Shown: piece by piece, positions 7,609-14,973 of the stretch
Position numbering within the stretch: position 1 is the first letter of the stretch
Layout: each line of letters opens with the position of its first letter
Assembly: GCA_910577215.1 (NCBI GenBank)
Contig: CAJTMQ010000014.1
Span: 1 to 32,148 of the forward strand
DNA length: 32,148 bases
From: an uncultured Eubacterium sp.
GTDB taxonomy: Bacteria > Bacillota > Clostridia > Oscillospirales > Acutalibacteraceae
Direction of reading: 5' to 3'
The notes under the pieces: generated by a model
Told to the model about the DNA's origin: nothing
The model's input: the letters and a program-made list of their open reading frames with translations, nothing else
Databases searched by the model: none
Translations under genes and position numbers: made by a program

Positions 7609-8892
7609 ATGAATTTAGACAGACCGCTTATCAAGCTTCAGGCAAGGCAGCTTATAAAGGATAAGGTTCTTAAGCTTTTTGCAATTCAGATTATTATAGT
7701 GTTATGTGTTTCATTGGCATCAATAGTAAGTTCAGGAATAATGCAGATTTATTTTGTTACACATGGTTACGATGTATTTGAATCGTATGAAGATATGTAT
7801 GATGATTACTTCGATATGTTTGATGACAACTATGATGATTACGGATACGATGATGACAGTGATTATTTTGACGACTTCGGCAGGGAAGAGTATAACTCCG
7901 ATTTTTACAATTTCGGCAACGATAATAATGTGGCAATTGCACCTGTCAGCAATAAATCAGTTACAGCAAATGTGAGTGATATGATGGCGTATGCAGCTGT
8001 AAGTCAGATACTTTCAACAATCAGCTATATATGCACCATCATTCTTGCTCCGCTTGATGTTGTGCTTGCAGGTTACTTTGTTTTATTTGTCAGGGGCAGG
8101 AAAGTTGAAATAGATGATGGTGTTAAGGGGATATTTAAAAATACCTTCCATAATAATTATGGCAAAAAGCTTGGTCTTTACTTTTTAAGAAGTTTAATCG
8201 CAGGTTTGCTTGCATGTTTATTTATTATTCCGGGTATTGTATTTATGTACAGCTCATATTTTGCATTCCAGATTATGTGTGATTATCCGGAACTTTCACC
8301 AATGGATGCAATAAGAGTAAGCAAAAAGATGGTTCGCGGCAACCGCACAGAATTGTTTATTATGAACCTCAGCTTTATTCCGTGGCACTTGCTTTGCATT
8401 TTCATCTTCCCGATTGCTTACGTTATGCCTTATATAGCAACAACAGATGCTCTTTACTATGAAAATTTCCGCCTGCGTGCACTTCAGCAGGGCAGAATAA
8501 CCGAGGATGATTTTCTTACTGATGCGCAGAGATATGCTAAGTATGCAGCACAGTATAATACTGCACCGAATTACAATAATCAGTATTACGCGCCAAATAA
8601 CAATGGATATACTCAGCAGACATATTATAATGCAGCACCGCAGCAGGCTTCGTATCAGCAGCCGCAGAGTGCACCGTATAACACAGCGCCTCAGCAGACT
8701 CCGTTCCAACAGCCGCAAGGTACTCCGTATAATACACCGCAGCAGCCATTTGGACAGTCACAGGGTGCCGCATATAATCCGGCTCCGCAGCAACAACAGC
8801 CGGCGCAGCAGGCACCGCCAGCTGAACCTCAGCCTCAACCGCAGCAGACTGAGCAGACAGAGCCAACACAGGAAACAGAATCGGAACAATAA
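7609..8892 (+). CDS. DUF975-family integral membrane protein with acidic Tyr/Asp loop and Gln/Pro-rich tail
   Basis: 427 aa. The MNLDRPLIKLQARQLIKDK opening and the block SPMDAIRVSKKMVRGNRTELF followed by a hydrophobic helix are the hallmarks of DUF975. Membrane segments are seen at about 21-48, 128-162, 188-220 and 250-276. Two features are unusual: residues 54-107 are almost entirely Asp, Tyr, Glu, Phe and Asn between the first two spans, and residues 310-427 are a low-complexity Gln/Pro/Ala/Tyr tail with imperfect PQQ-PFQQPQG-YNT units. Function of DUF975 is unknown. It may share the glyS promoter (22-base gap). GAGGA precedes the ATG. Confidence 0.88.
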   Translation: MNLDRPLIKLQARQLIKDKVLKLFAIQIIIVLCVSLASIVSSGIMQIYFVTHGYDVFESYEDMYDDYFDMFDDNYDDYGYDDDSDYFDDFGREEYNSDFYNFGNDNNVAIAPVSNKSVTANVSDMMAYAAVSQILSTISYICTIILAPLDVVLAGYFVLFVRGRKVEIDDGVKGIFKNTFHNNYGKKLGLYFLRSLIAGLLACLFIIPGIVFMYSSYFAFQIMCDYPELSPMDAIRVSKKMVRGNRTELFIMNLSFIPWHLLCIFIFPIAYVMPYIATTDALYYENFRLRALQQGRITEDDFLTDAQRYAKYAAQYNTAPNYNNQYYAPNNNGYTQQTYYNAAPQQASYQQPQSAPYNTAPQQTPFQQPQGTPYNTPQQPFGQSQGAAYNPAPQQQQPAQQAPPAEPQPQPQQTEQTEPTQETESEQ

Positions 8893-8907
8893 AATAAGTA
8901 TAATGAA

Positions 8908-8939
8908 AGCGGCAGAGATTTTCTCTGCCGCTGTTTTTT
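8908..8939 (+). terminator. Intrinsic terminator after the DUF975 gene
   Basis: AGCGGCAGAGA (8908-8918) pairs perfectly with TCTCTGCCGCT (8922-8932), followed by GTTTTTT. It lies between two convergent genes; the minus-strand side lacks a clear T-run, so it mainly serves the plus strand. Confidence 0.92.
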
Positions 8940-8942
8940 ATA

Positions 8943-9983
8943 TTACCATTTATTATGAACCCGCTCAGCAAATACAAGCTTATCCTTAACCTCAATTTTT
9001 GTGCCGTTATCAAGAATGGCTGTTCCTGAAATCAGACCGAAAACCTGATGCGGAATCATACAGATAAGCTTTAAATCAACCGGTGCCTGGCGGTCTATAA
9101 TCGGTTTGAAGGTCATTTCAAATCTGCCGTCAGATGATGTAAAGGTCCACGGCTCCATATATTTATAGGTTCCGTTTTCCATAGGAATGTTAAAGGTTAT
9201 ATCCTCAAGCTTATGTGATTTGCCGTTGTAAAACAGCATATTTTCACTTGCGGCAGATGTATTGCCGAAGCCGTAGCCGATGTTGAAGCCGAAAATATTT
9301 CCGTCTTCAAGCACCATCTGACCTGAGCCCCAATACCACGTGTTGTCATAGGTCCATACCCCTCTTCCCCAGTCGAGTGTGGCAAGTGATCCATTTTCTC
9401 TGTTGAATTCATAGCGTCTGCCGTCAAACTCAAAGAAGCCGTCAGCACGCATACAGTTGATTTTCTGATTGTAATAGAAATGCTTATCCTTATCAAACGG
9501 TGTAGCAATAACCATACTTTCCTCAGGTATTTCAGTTAAGGTAATATCAAAGGTAAGCGTTTTCTTCGTGTTGCAATAGTTTTTGTATGTACCTGAAAGG
9601 CGGCGCTTTGTGCCGTCATTTTCAAAGTTCATATCCAAGGTGCCAACCTTTGCACGAACATCTCCAACCTCGCTTGTTGCAGGCAGATTCAGTTTTCCGA
9701 GCGGGAAAAAGCCAAGCTCGGAATCATTTGTCTGCACAGGATTTTTGCCGAATTCAAGGTGGGAAACGGAAAGGCAGCTTACAAAGCCTGCATCTGAAAG
9801 TGTTAAACAAAGTGCATAATCCTGATTGCCTATGTAATAATAATCCCATTCCTTAATGCGGATTTTAGGTGCTTTAATATCATCACGGCTGTATTGCCAT
9901 AGCAGTCTTTTTGCAAAGCCGGGCTCTGCAATATTTCCGTTTGAATCAAGTAACCTTTGTGGTTTTGTAATTTCGTGCTGCAT
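8943..9983 (-). CDS. DUF2804-family protein
   Basis: 346 aa soluble protein. The opening QHEITKPQRLLDSNGNIAEPGFAK and the block LDWGRGVWTYDNTWYWGSG are characteristic of DUF2804, a beta-rich family of unknown function resembling carotenoid 1,2-hydratase/AttH-like lipocalin folds. No signal peptide or membrane span. AGAGGGG lies about 8 bases before the ATG. It is in the same direction as the upstream histidine kinase, 106 bases away, so could be read from that operon or from its own promoter; no clear promoter was found. It converges with DUF975. Confidence 0.85.
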   Translation of the reverse strand: MQHEITKPQRLLDSNGNIAEPGFAKRLLWQYSRDDIKAPKIRIKEWDYYYIGNQDYALCLTLSDAGFVSCLSVSHLEFGKNPVQTNDSELGFFPLGKLNLPATSEVGDVRAKVGTLDMNFENDGTKRRLSGTYKNYCNTKKTLTFDITLTEIPEESMVIATPFDKDKHFYYNQKINCMRADGFFEFDGRRYEFNRENGSLATLDWGRGVWTYDNTWYWGSGQMVLEDGNIFGFNIGYGFGNTSAASENMLFYNGKSHKLEDITFNIPMENGTYKYMEPWTFTSSDGRFEMTFKPIIDRQAPVDLKLICMIPHQVFGLISGTAILDNGTKIEVKDKLVFAERVHNKW

Positions 9984-10053
9984 AAAAATACCCCTCTAAA
10001 GTTTATTTCATCTTTATAGTAGCATATTTTCATCAAAATAAAAAGAAAAATTT

Positions 10054-10068
10054 ATACATTTTATGTAT
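10054..10068. repeat. Small palindrome upstream of the DUF2804 gene
   Basis: ATACAT-TTT-ATGTAT is a perfect 6-base inverted repeat with a 3-base centre in the 106-base gap between the histidine kinase stop and the DUF2804 start. It could be an operator; in such AT-rich DNA it could also be chance. Confidence 0.3.
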
Positions 10069-10089
10069 TGATGTAAAAAATCTATCTGA

Positions 10090-10995
10090 TTACACATTAG
10101 GCGGATAGGGTGGCAGTTTTATATGAATGCTCAGTATGCTGTTTTCATATTCTGCATAAATCGTGCCGCCCATCTGTTCAATAAGTGTGCGTGAAATAGC
10201 AAGTCCCAGCCCTGTTGAATTGTGTGCTGTTTCAACTGTGTAAAATCGGTCAAACAGCTTACTTATCTGTACCTTATCAAGACCCTTTGCAGTGTTTGAA
10301 AATATGATTTCGCCGCTTTCGGTTAAGGTAATGCTGAGATTTCCGCTGCTGTACTTAATTGCATTGTTAAGCAGATTTGAAAATATACGGCTGAGTGCCG
10401 AACAATTTGCAGTGCATATAATTTTTTCTTCAGGTATAGAAATGTCGGGTGTTATATTATGCTCAACAAGCGTGGCATAATAACCTGCCACGCTTTCTTC
10501 TAAAACATGATTAACAATTATTTTTTCTGTTTTAAATTCTTCATCGGTTGTAATGATAACGGAATATCTGAAAAGCTCTTCCGTAAGCTGCATAAGCATT
10601 TCACATCGGTCTTTGATTATATTGATATACCGCTCGGTTTCAGCCGATTTTTCCTGTTTTTCAAGCAAATCAATATAGCCGAAGATTGCTGTTAAGGGTG
10701 TTCGCAAATCGTGAGAAATATTGGTAACCGCATTTTTCAGCTCGGTATCGCCCTGCTGAAAGCGGTGACGCTCATTTCTCAGCTCGCGAAGCTGTCTGTT
10801 TATGCTGTTTGCAAGTGAACGCATATGTCTGTCACCCGATGATATATCTATCAGGGTATTTGTTTCGGTTATGAGTCTTTCTGCAAAGGCTGTTTCTATT
10901 TCATTTGCTGATTTTTTCAGCAAATATACTTTAACAATAAGTGCGGCAATAATCAGCATCGGTATGCAGATAACTGCCCATAACCAGATTTCCAT
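10090..10995 (-). CDS. Sensor histidine kinase, last gene of the RR-ABC-HK cluster
   Basis: 301 aa. One N-terminal membrane span (about 4-26) with almost no extracellular part, then a coiled linker, HisKA H-box NISHDLRTPL with H95, and the ATPase domain with N-box NLLNNAIKYS and G-box STGLGLAISRTL. A kinase with no sensing domain, encoded with an ABC transporter, usually senses through or with the transporter; this is inferred from layout. Start follows the permease stop by 9 bases with GGAG upstream. Transcribed minus strand as the fourth gene after response regulator, ATPase and permease. It should phosphorylate the regulator at 12.9 kb. Confidence 0.92.
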   Translation of the reverse strand: MEIWLWAVICIPMLIIAALIVKVYLLKKSANEIETAFAERLITETNTLIDISSGDRHMRSLANSINRQLRELRNERHRFQQGDTELKNAVTNISHDLRTPLTAIFGYIDLLEKQEKSAETERYINIIKDRCEMLMQLTEELFRYSVIITTDEEFKTEKIIVNHVLEESVAGYYATLVEHNITPDISIPEEKIICTANCSALSRIFSNLLNNAIKYSSGNLSITLTESGEIIFSNTAKGLDKVQISKLFDRFYTVETAHNSTGLGLAISRTLIEQMGGTIYAEYENSILSIHIKLPPYPPNV

Positions 10996-11004
10996 AAAAG
11001 CTCC

Positions 11005-11856
11005 TTATTTTAAATTTTTTTTGCGAAATACAAATAATCCGCAGAAATTAGCGGCAACAGTAATTATAATTGAACAAATTATATTTAAAACGGGGTTGGT
11101 AATTTTTTGCTGGGCAAGCAGAATTCCCTGGCCTGTTGGTAAAAATTGCATCAGAAATTCATAAATCTTTCTCAAGTTTCCGCTTACATACAAAGGGTTC
11201 GGGCGTGGTTCACTAAGTTCAGGAACACCGTCAATTGTCAAGGCAAGCAAATCTTGTGTCATTTCCGGCTCCGCAAGCCGCTTATATATAATGCTTGCTG
11301 TCAGCATAAGTGCAAATGCAAACACCATTGCCGTAACGGCTGTTACCGATCTTCTTGTGCAGAGCATACTGAAGACTGTTAACAGTGAAACAAGTGCGGC
11401 AGACAGGCAGACACCAACAATAATATAGGTAATAAGCTCGCTTATTTTTCCCTTCCAGCCTCCTAAAAGCGGAATGCCTACACCAAAATCGCCTATAAAA
11501 ATCATGGAATATATAATGAGCGAGCCTGTAAGACAGGTTATGAAGTTGGCAAGATAAATGTTTGTTCGTGTGTGACCGACAATCAGTTTGTTTCTTATCG
11601 TTCCGTTGCTGTATTCCTTTCCGATAAACATAGCAATAAATATTGCGTACACCATACCCATAGCCGGTATAGTTTGAAAAAGAAGAAAATTGAGTATTGT
11701 TTCTCCGTCTTCCGGGTAAACCGTCGCATCTATATAAGCATTATTAATCACTTCCGAAATACTGATCATAAGAACTGCCGCGGAAATAATCCAGAAGCTG
11801 ACATCCTTTTTCATTCTGCTGAAATTAGCGGCTAATAGCTTACTCATTTCTGCCAC
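11005..11856 (-). CDS. ABC-2 type transporter permease
   Basis: 283 aa with six hydrophobic spans by eye. The first cytoplasmic-side block FIGKEYSNGTIRNKLIVGHTR after span 2 is typical of ABC-2 permeases of the lantibiotic-protection / bacitracin-export type. It partners the ATPase immediately upstream, whose last 17 bases overlap its start, which implies coupled translation and a fixed subunit ratio. Substrate is unknown; peptide antibiotic efflux or envelope protection is the likeliest role given the adjacent two-component genes. Confidence 0.88.
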   Translation of the reverse strand: MAEMSKLLAANFSRMKKDVSFWIISAAVLMISISEVINNAYIDATVYPEDGETILNFLLFQTIPAMGMVYAIFIAMFIGKEYSNGTIRNKLIVGHTRTNIYLANFITCLTGSLIIYSMIFIGDFGVGIPLLGGWKGKISELITYIIVGVCLSAALVSLLTVFSMLCTRRSVTAVTAMVFAFALMLTASIIYKRLAEPEMTQDLLALTIDGVPELSEPRPNPLYVSGNLRKIYEFLMQFLPTGQGILLAQQKITNPVLNIICSIIITVAANFCGLFVFRKKNLK

Positions 11857-12754
11857 CTCCTACAAGATTAACATAATAGCTTTCAAGGCTTTCGTCCTTA
11901 TCCTGCATTGAAAGCACCTCACAGTTCATAGCGGATAATGCATTTGTTAAATGTGTTACATTAACCTTTGCATAAACATCTGCGGTAGTGGAAGAAAGTA
12001 CTTTATATTCAATTTTCATTTCATCCAGCACATGTGCGAGAGCGGTTGTGTTTGTAACCTCCATACGAATGCATTTTCTGCAGGCGCTTTCCAAATCCTC
12101 TGCACTGATTTCCTTAATAATTCTGCCTGCGTCAATAAAGCCGTAATGTGTTGCAAGGCGAGAAAGTTCATCAAGAATATGACTTGAAATAAGCACGGTA
12201 ATCTGCTTTTCGCGGTTAATCTTTAAAATAAGCTCTCTTATTTCAATAATTCCCTGTGGATCAAGCCCGTTAACAGGCTCGTCAAGCACAAGAAAATCAG
12301 GATCACCGACAAGGGCAATCGCAATTCCAAGACGCTGACGCATACCGAGTGAAAAGTTTTTAGCCTTCTTTTTGCCTGTGTTTTCAAGACCAACCAGTTC
12401 TAAAATTTCATTAAGTCCGTCAAAGCTCGGCAGACCCAAAATGCGGTATTGCTGTTTTAAGTTGTCTGTTGCTGTCATATCAAGATAGATAGACGGTGTT
12501 TCAACCACAGCACCCATTCGTCTGCGTGATTTTACAATATCCTTAGCATTGTTTTTTCTGCCGTAGATTGTGTAATCACCTGATGACGGCTCCTGAAGTC
12601 CGCAGATTAAGCGTATAAGTGTAGTTTTGCCTGCACCGTTTTTTCCGACGAAGCCGTAAATTGCTCCTTTCGGAACACTCATAGAAAGTCCGTTTAATGC
12701 CTTGAAGTGCCTGTAGTTTTTGCATAGGGCATTTATTTTTAAAACGTATTCCAT
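11840..12754 (-). CDS. ABC transporter ATP-binding protein
   Basis: 304 aa. Walker A GKNGAGKTT (about 37-45), signature FSLGMRQRLG, Walker B FLVLDEPVNGLDP and the H-loop SSHIL are all intact. The final 80 residues form an accessory domain usual in BcrA/lantibiotic-immunity ATPases. AAGGAGG lies 8 bases before ATG. A 143-base gap upstream holds three 12-base-spaced direct repeats and a promoter-like -10, so the transporter genes may be inducible separately from the regulator. Overlaps the permease by 17 bases. Confidence 0.95.
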   Translation of the reverse strand: MEYVLKINALCKNYRHFKALNGLSMSVPKGAIYGFVGKNGAGKTTLIRLICGLQEPSSGDYTIYGRKNNAKDIVKSRRRMGAVVETPSIYLDMTATDNLKQQYRILGLPSFDGLNEILELVGLENTGKKKAKNFSLGMRQRLGIAIALVGDPDFLVLDEPVNGLDPQGIIEIRELILKINREKQITVLISSHILDELSRLATHYGFIDAGRIIKEISAEDLESACRKCIRMEVTNTTALAHVLDEMKIEYKVLSSTTADVYAKVNVTHLTNALSAMNCEVLSMQDKDESLESYYVNLVGGGRNE

Positions 12755-12783
12755 AAGCTAACCTCCTTTTAGTTGATGCGTTT

Positions 12784-12830
12784 ATTCTACACTCCTGTGG
12801 TTAAGAAAGCGGTAAAGAAAACCGTAAAGA
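12784..12830 (-). promoter_or_regulatory. Candidate response-regulator-controlled promoter of the ABC transporter genes
   Basis: Seen from the plus strand, GTTAAGA (12800), GTAAAGA (12812) and GTAAAGA (12824) recur with an exact 12-base period. On the minus strand a -10-like TAGAAT occupies 12784-12789, and no good -35 exists where one is expected, because the repeats sit there. Direct repeats over the -35 of a weak promoter are the usual arrangement for OmpR-family activators. Inference: the cluster's own regulator binds here. Confidence 0.55.
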
Positions 12831-12897
12831 TTTTGTTAATTATCGGTAGGCAATAAAGAGAAATCTGCGCCTGTCAAAATGCATCATTAAAGCGAAT

Positions 12898-13572
12898 TTA
12901 GTGTTTTTCACTGTTGCTATGCATTTTAAAGCCGATTCCCCAAACGGATTCTATATAGTCCTTATTGTTAATCTCCCGCAGCTTTTTGCGCAGATTGCTG
13001 ATGTGAATTTTAAGCGAGCTTTCTGTGCAGTCTGGAGTATCCTCGCTGATTCTGTCCAGCAAAACGGATTTTGCAATTACCTGATTCGGATTTTTCATAA
13101 GCAGTTTTAAAATAGCATATTCCGTTCTTGTCAGCTTGACATCCTTTCCGCAAACAATTACGGAATGTGCAGACGTGTTGATTGCTATATCGTCAAAGGA
13201 AAGCGTTTGTGTACTGCCTGTCCCTGCACTGCGAAGCTGAACAGCAATTCGTGCAAGAAGCTCGCTTGTGTTAAATGGCTTTGTAATGTAATCTGCTGCA
13301 CCGCCGAGCAGAAGAGATACCTTGTCCTGCACATCAACCTTTGCACTTACAACGATAACAGGTATGTCCTTGATTTTCGGCAGAACCTCTTCGCCGCTGA
13401 GTCCCGGCAGCATCAAGTCAAGCAGAACTAAATCCGGCACAGTGCCTGAAAGCAGCATTACGGCCTCTGTGCCCGAATAAGCACGCAGAATGCCGTAGCC
13501 CTCATTGGTGAGGACCTCTTCAAGCATATTGCCGATATGAATATCATCATCAATAATAAGAATTGTTTTCAT
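12898..13572 (-). CDS. OmpR-family response regulator
   Basis: 224 aa from the ATG at 13572 (MKTILIIDDD). A frame extension to a TTG at 13584 is possible, but GGTGA sits well placed for the ATG and the family begins here. Receiver domain: acidic pocket D8-D10, phospho-acceptor D52 (VLLDLMLPG), conserved Ser/Ala in VVSAK and lysine in YITKPF. The C-terminal winged helix ends with SVWGIGFKM, as in OmpR/PhoB regulators. It heads the cluster regulator-ATPase-permease-kinase and probably activates the transporter genes through the repeats at 12800-12830. Confidence 0.93.
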   Translation of the reverse strand: MKTILIIDDDIHIGNMLEEVLTNEGYGILRAYSGTEAVMLLSGTVPDLVLLDLMLPGLSGEEVLPKIKDIPVIVVSAKVDVQDKVSLLLGGAADYITKPFNTSELLARIAVQLRSAGTGSTQTLSFDDIAINTSAHSVIVCGKDVKLTRTEYAILKLLMKNPNQVIAKSVLLDRISEDTPDCTESSLKIHISNLRKKLREINNKDYIESVWGIGFKMHSNSEKH

Positions 13573-13589
13573 ATATATCACCAATTCTT

Positions 13590-13647
13590 ATTTTACCACT
13601 GCTGCGTTCGTTTTAAAAGAACTTTAAGGGTTAAGAAAAAGTAAAAA
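13590..13647 (-). promoter_or_regulatory. Upstream region of the response regulator: weak promoter and a repeat shared with the ABC promoter
   Basis: On the minus strand TAAAAT (13590-13595) is a plausible -10 without a good -35. Upstream, GGTTAAGAAA at 13629-13638 (plus-strand reading) is identical to the decamer at 12799-12808 before the ABC genes, and a second GTAAAAA follows 11 bases on. The sharing suggests autoregulation by the same regulator. Confidence 0.45.
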
Positions 13648-13678
13648 ATATGCTCCCAATAATTGGAGCATATTTTTT
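13643..13678. terminator. Perfect 14-bp hairpin between the AraC-type gene and the response regulator
   Basis: The 14-base arm 13643-13656 pairs perfectly with 13665-13678 (core ATGCTCC/GGAGCAT) around an 8-base loop. The A- and T-rich stem ends provide U-tracts on both strands. It lies 13 bases after the stop of the AraC-type gene and should terminate that minus-strand transcript. Confidence 0.85.
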
Positions 13679-13690
13679 ATGTATTTGTTT

Positions 13691-14557
13691 TTATAATTTG
13701 GAAATCGGAAGATATATTTCAATATACCTTCCCTCTTTATCAATCATTGTCCAGTTTGTGATATACAATTGATTTCTTTCATCGTCTAATTTGTATCCGC
13801 TGTTAGACAGCCATTCCTTATCAATAAGTGTCTGATAATATACATCCTTTAACTGCTCTGTAGGATACTTGCATTTTTCAGTAGTGATTTTGGCAAATAA
13901 TCCACCGTCAAAATATACCTTTTCACAGTTGTTTGGAACATTGCTGCATTTTGAGCAAATGTAATGCGTGTATTGAGAATTATCAATTTTCTTATATACT
14001 TCATACCAGATGCGGTCATCTGTCATCATATCATTTTGCTCTTTTCTTGTTGCTTCCCATGCATCATCATCGTTATCCCAGCGGCTGTCAATATCCCTGT
14101 TCATATTACCGAATGCGGTGGTTTTAAAGCCTGTAAAGTCCTGACTTTCCAACCTGACTATTTCAAATTCCATTTTGCTTCCTCCGTTTACTTTAATTTC
14201 AAGTGTTATTTTGTTGAATAGATTCACCTTTGTTTTGCCCTTTTTTATTTCATTCGGATTGACACCGTGAAAATTCTTAAAAGCTCTTGAAAAGCCCTCA
14301 CTGCTGTCATATCCGTATTTCAAGGCAATATCAAGCACCGTGCTTTTGCTGCTTATAAGTTCCAATGCGGCAAGAGTCAGTCTGCGGTTTCTTATGTATT
14401 CACCAACCGTATAGCCTGTGATACTGAGAAAGGTTTTCTGAAACTGTGCAATACGCATTGATGCAATTGTTTGCAAAGTATCATTGCTGATTTCCCCGGT
14501 TAAGTTTTTTTCAATATAATCAATGCCTTTCTGCAGGCTGCAAACCTGATTCATCAT
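13691..14557 (-). CDS. AraC-family regulator with GyrI-like effector-binding domain
   Basis: 288 aa. Residues 1-105 hold two AraC-type helix-turn-helix motifs (ISNDTLQTIASMRIAQFQKT and VLDIALKYGYDSSEGFSRAF, ending with the family signature FKNFHGVNPNEIKKG). From about residue 128 follows a GyrI/Rob-like small-molecule-binding domain (FTGFKTTAFG ... YIEIYLPI). Such fusions sense lipophilic or cationic drugs. It reads divergently from the efflux cassette at 14.8 kb, but it lies outside the duplicated rpsI ends. Two adjacent ATGs are possible starts; AAGGAGG fits the second (14554) slightly better. A consensus promoter lies about 100 bases upstream. Confidence 0.9.
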   Translation of the reverse strand: MMNQVCSLQKGIDYIEKNLTGEISNDTLQTIASMRIAQFQKTFLSITGYTVGEYIRNRRLTLAALELISSKSTVLDIALKYGYDSSEGFSRAFKNFHGVNPNEIKKGKTKVNLFNKITLEIKVNGGSKMEFEIVRLESQDFTGFKTTAFGNMNRDIDSRWDNDDDAWEATRKEQNDMMTDDRIWYEVYKKIDNSQYTHYICSKCSNVPNNCEKVYFDGGLFAKITTEKCKYPTEQLKDVYYQTLIDKEWLSNSGYKLDDERNQLYITNWTMIDKEGRYIEIYLPISKL

Positions 14558-14662
14558 TCAACCTCCTTTCAACACCATTTTAGTAAACGGAAATTATTTT
14601 TTCTTGATAATTAAGAATTGTTTTTATCGGTTATGACTTTCTTTAGTCAGAGCTACAAAATT

Positions 14663-14691
14663 ATTATATATCTTGGTAAATGTTATTTCAA
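14663..14691 (-). promoter_or_regulatory. Promoter of the AraC-type gene
   Basis: On the minus strand TTGAAA (14686-14691), 17-base spacer, perfect TATAAT (14663-14668). Transcription would start near 14656, leaving a leader of about 100 bases that contains only small AT-rich hairpins such as GACT/AGTC near 14640. Confidence 0.8.
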
Positions 14692-14736
14692 TATTCATAA
14701 TTTTTTCATAACCTATACTCGATATAATAAAAAATA

Positions 14737-14763
14737 AAACCCAAACCATATCGGTTTGGGTTT
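14737..14763 (-). terminator. Orphan minus-strand terminator next to the left rpsI-end copy
   Basis: AAACCCAAACC (14737-14747) pairs perfectly with GGTTTGGGTTT (14753-14763) around a 5-base loop. On the minus strand it is followed by a T-rich tract (TTTATTTTTT). No minus-strand gene now precedes it; its place relative to the rpsI-end copy matches that of the real rpsI terminator at 16912-16942, so it is probably the original or a second rpsI terminator. Confidence 0.85.
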
Positions 14764-14768
14764 CGTGA

Positions 14769-14795
14769 TTGATAAATAATTATCTCTTTGAGAAC
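14769..14795 (-). repeat. Left copy of the rpsI 3' end (candidate attachment site)
   Basis: On the minus strand it reads TTC TCA AAG AGA TAA (FSKR-stop) plus 11 downstream bases. It differs from the true rpsI end at two adjacent bases, both leaving the protein unchanged. Homology stops upstream of the phenylalanine codon. It contains the short dyad GATAA-ATAA-TTATC. Confidence 0.75.
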
Positions 14796-14839
14796 TTTTC
14801 GCCCTGCAAAACGCCCGATGTTACAGGGTTTCTTTTCAT
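14780..14839 (-). other. 19-codon frame ending in the rpsI-like FSKR-stop
   Basis: The frame reads MKRNPVTSGVLQGEKFSKR then TAA. It has no recognisable ribosome binding site, so expression is doubtful. Its last four codons come from the rpsI-end copy. It may be the junction sequence of the element rather than a gene. Confidence 0.3.
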
Positions 14840-14878
14840 TTTTGTTGCTTATGTAATTATTCACGGTAGCGGCATAAC

Positions 14879-14907
14879 TTGATTATTTTGCAAAACAATG
14901 ATATATT
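14879..14907 (+). promoter_or_regulatory. Promoter of the leader peptide / efflux gene
   Basis: TTGATT (14879-14884), 17-base spacer, TATATT (14902-14907) with extended -10 TGA at 14899-14901. Transcription would start near 14914, just before the ribosome binding site of the leader ORF. Confidence 0.82.
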
Positions 14908-14934
14908 GTTAGTAAATTTGAAAGGAAATTTATT

Positions 14935-14973
14935 ATGAAACTCTGCATTGAAAAGGCTCCATGCAAAGTCTGA
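14935..14973 (+). CDS. Leader peptide MKLCIEKAPCKV upstream of the efflux gene
   Basis: Twelve codons from ATG 14935 to TGA 14971-14973. AAAGGAAA at 14921-14928 is a good ribosome binding site 6-8 bases upstream, and a strong promoter begins the transcript only about 20 bases before the ATG. Codons 8 to 12 lie inside both RNA helices described in the next entry, so ribosome position on this ORF would decide which forms. This is the layout of leader peptides that control erm, mef/msr and tet resistance genes. The peptide sequence itself is not one I recognise, and it has no obvious Arg/Lys-x-Arg/Lys macrolide stalling motif. Confidence 0.75.
   Translation: MKLCIEKAPCKV

Larger units (their letters stand above)
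14692..14934. other. Intergenic stretch between the AraC-type gene and the efflux leader ORF
   Basis: The gap from 14558 to 14934 holds no full gene. It contains the AraC-type promoter, the minus-strand terminator at 14737-14763, the left rpsI-end copy at 14769-14795, a 19-codon minus-strand frame (14780-14839) ending in that copy, and the promoter of the efflux leader. The imperfect inverted pair CCCTG (14802-14806) and CAGGG (14824-14828) between them is unexplained. Confidence 0.6.

Noticed and set aside
8507..9013. Overlapping frames on both strands through the Gln/Pro-rich tail of the DUF975 gene
   Set aside because: Produced by the repetitive CAG/CCG-rich codons of the low-complexity tail; no start signals.
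12755..12897. Terminator between the response regulator and the ABC ATPase
   Set aside because: No hairpin with a U-run was found; the 143-base gap holds direct repeats and a promoter-like -10 instead, so read-through remains possible.
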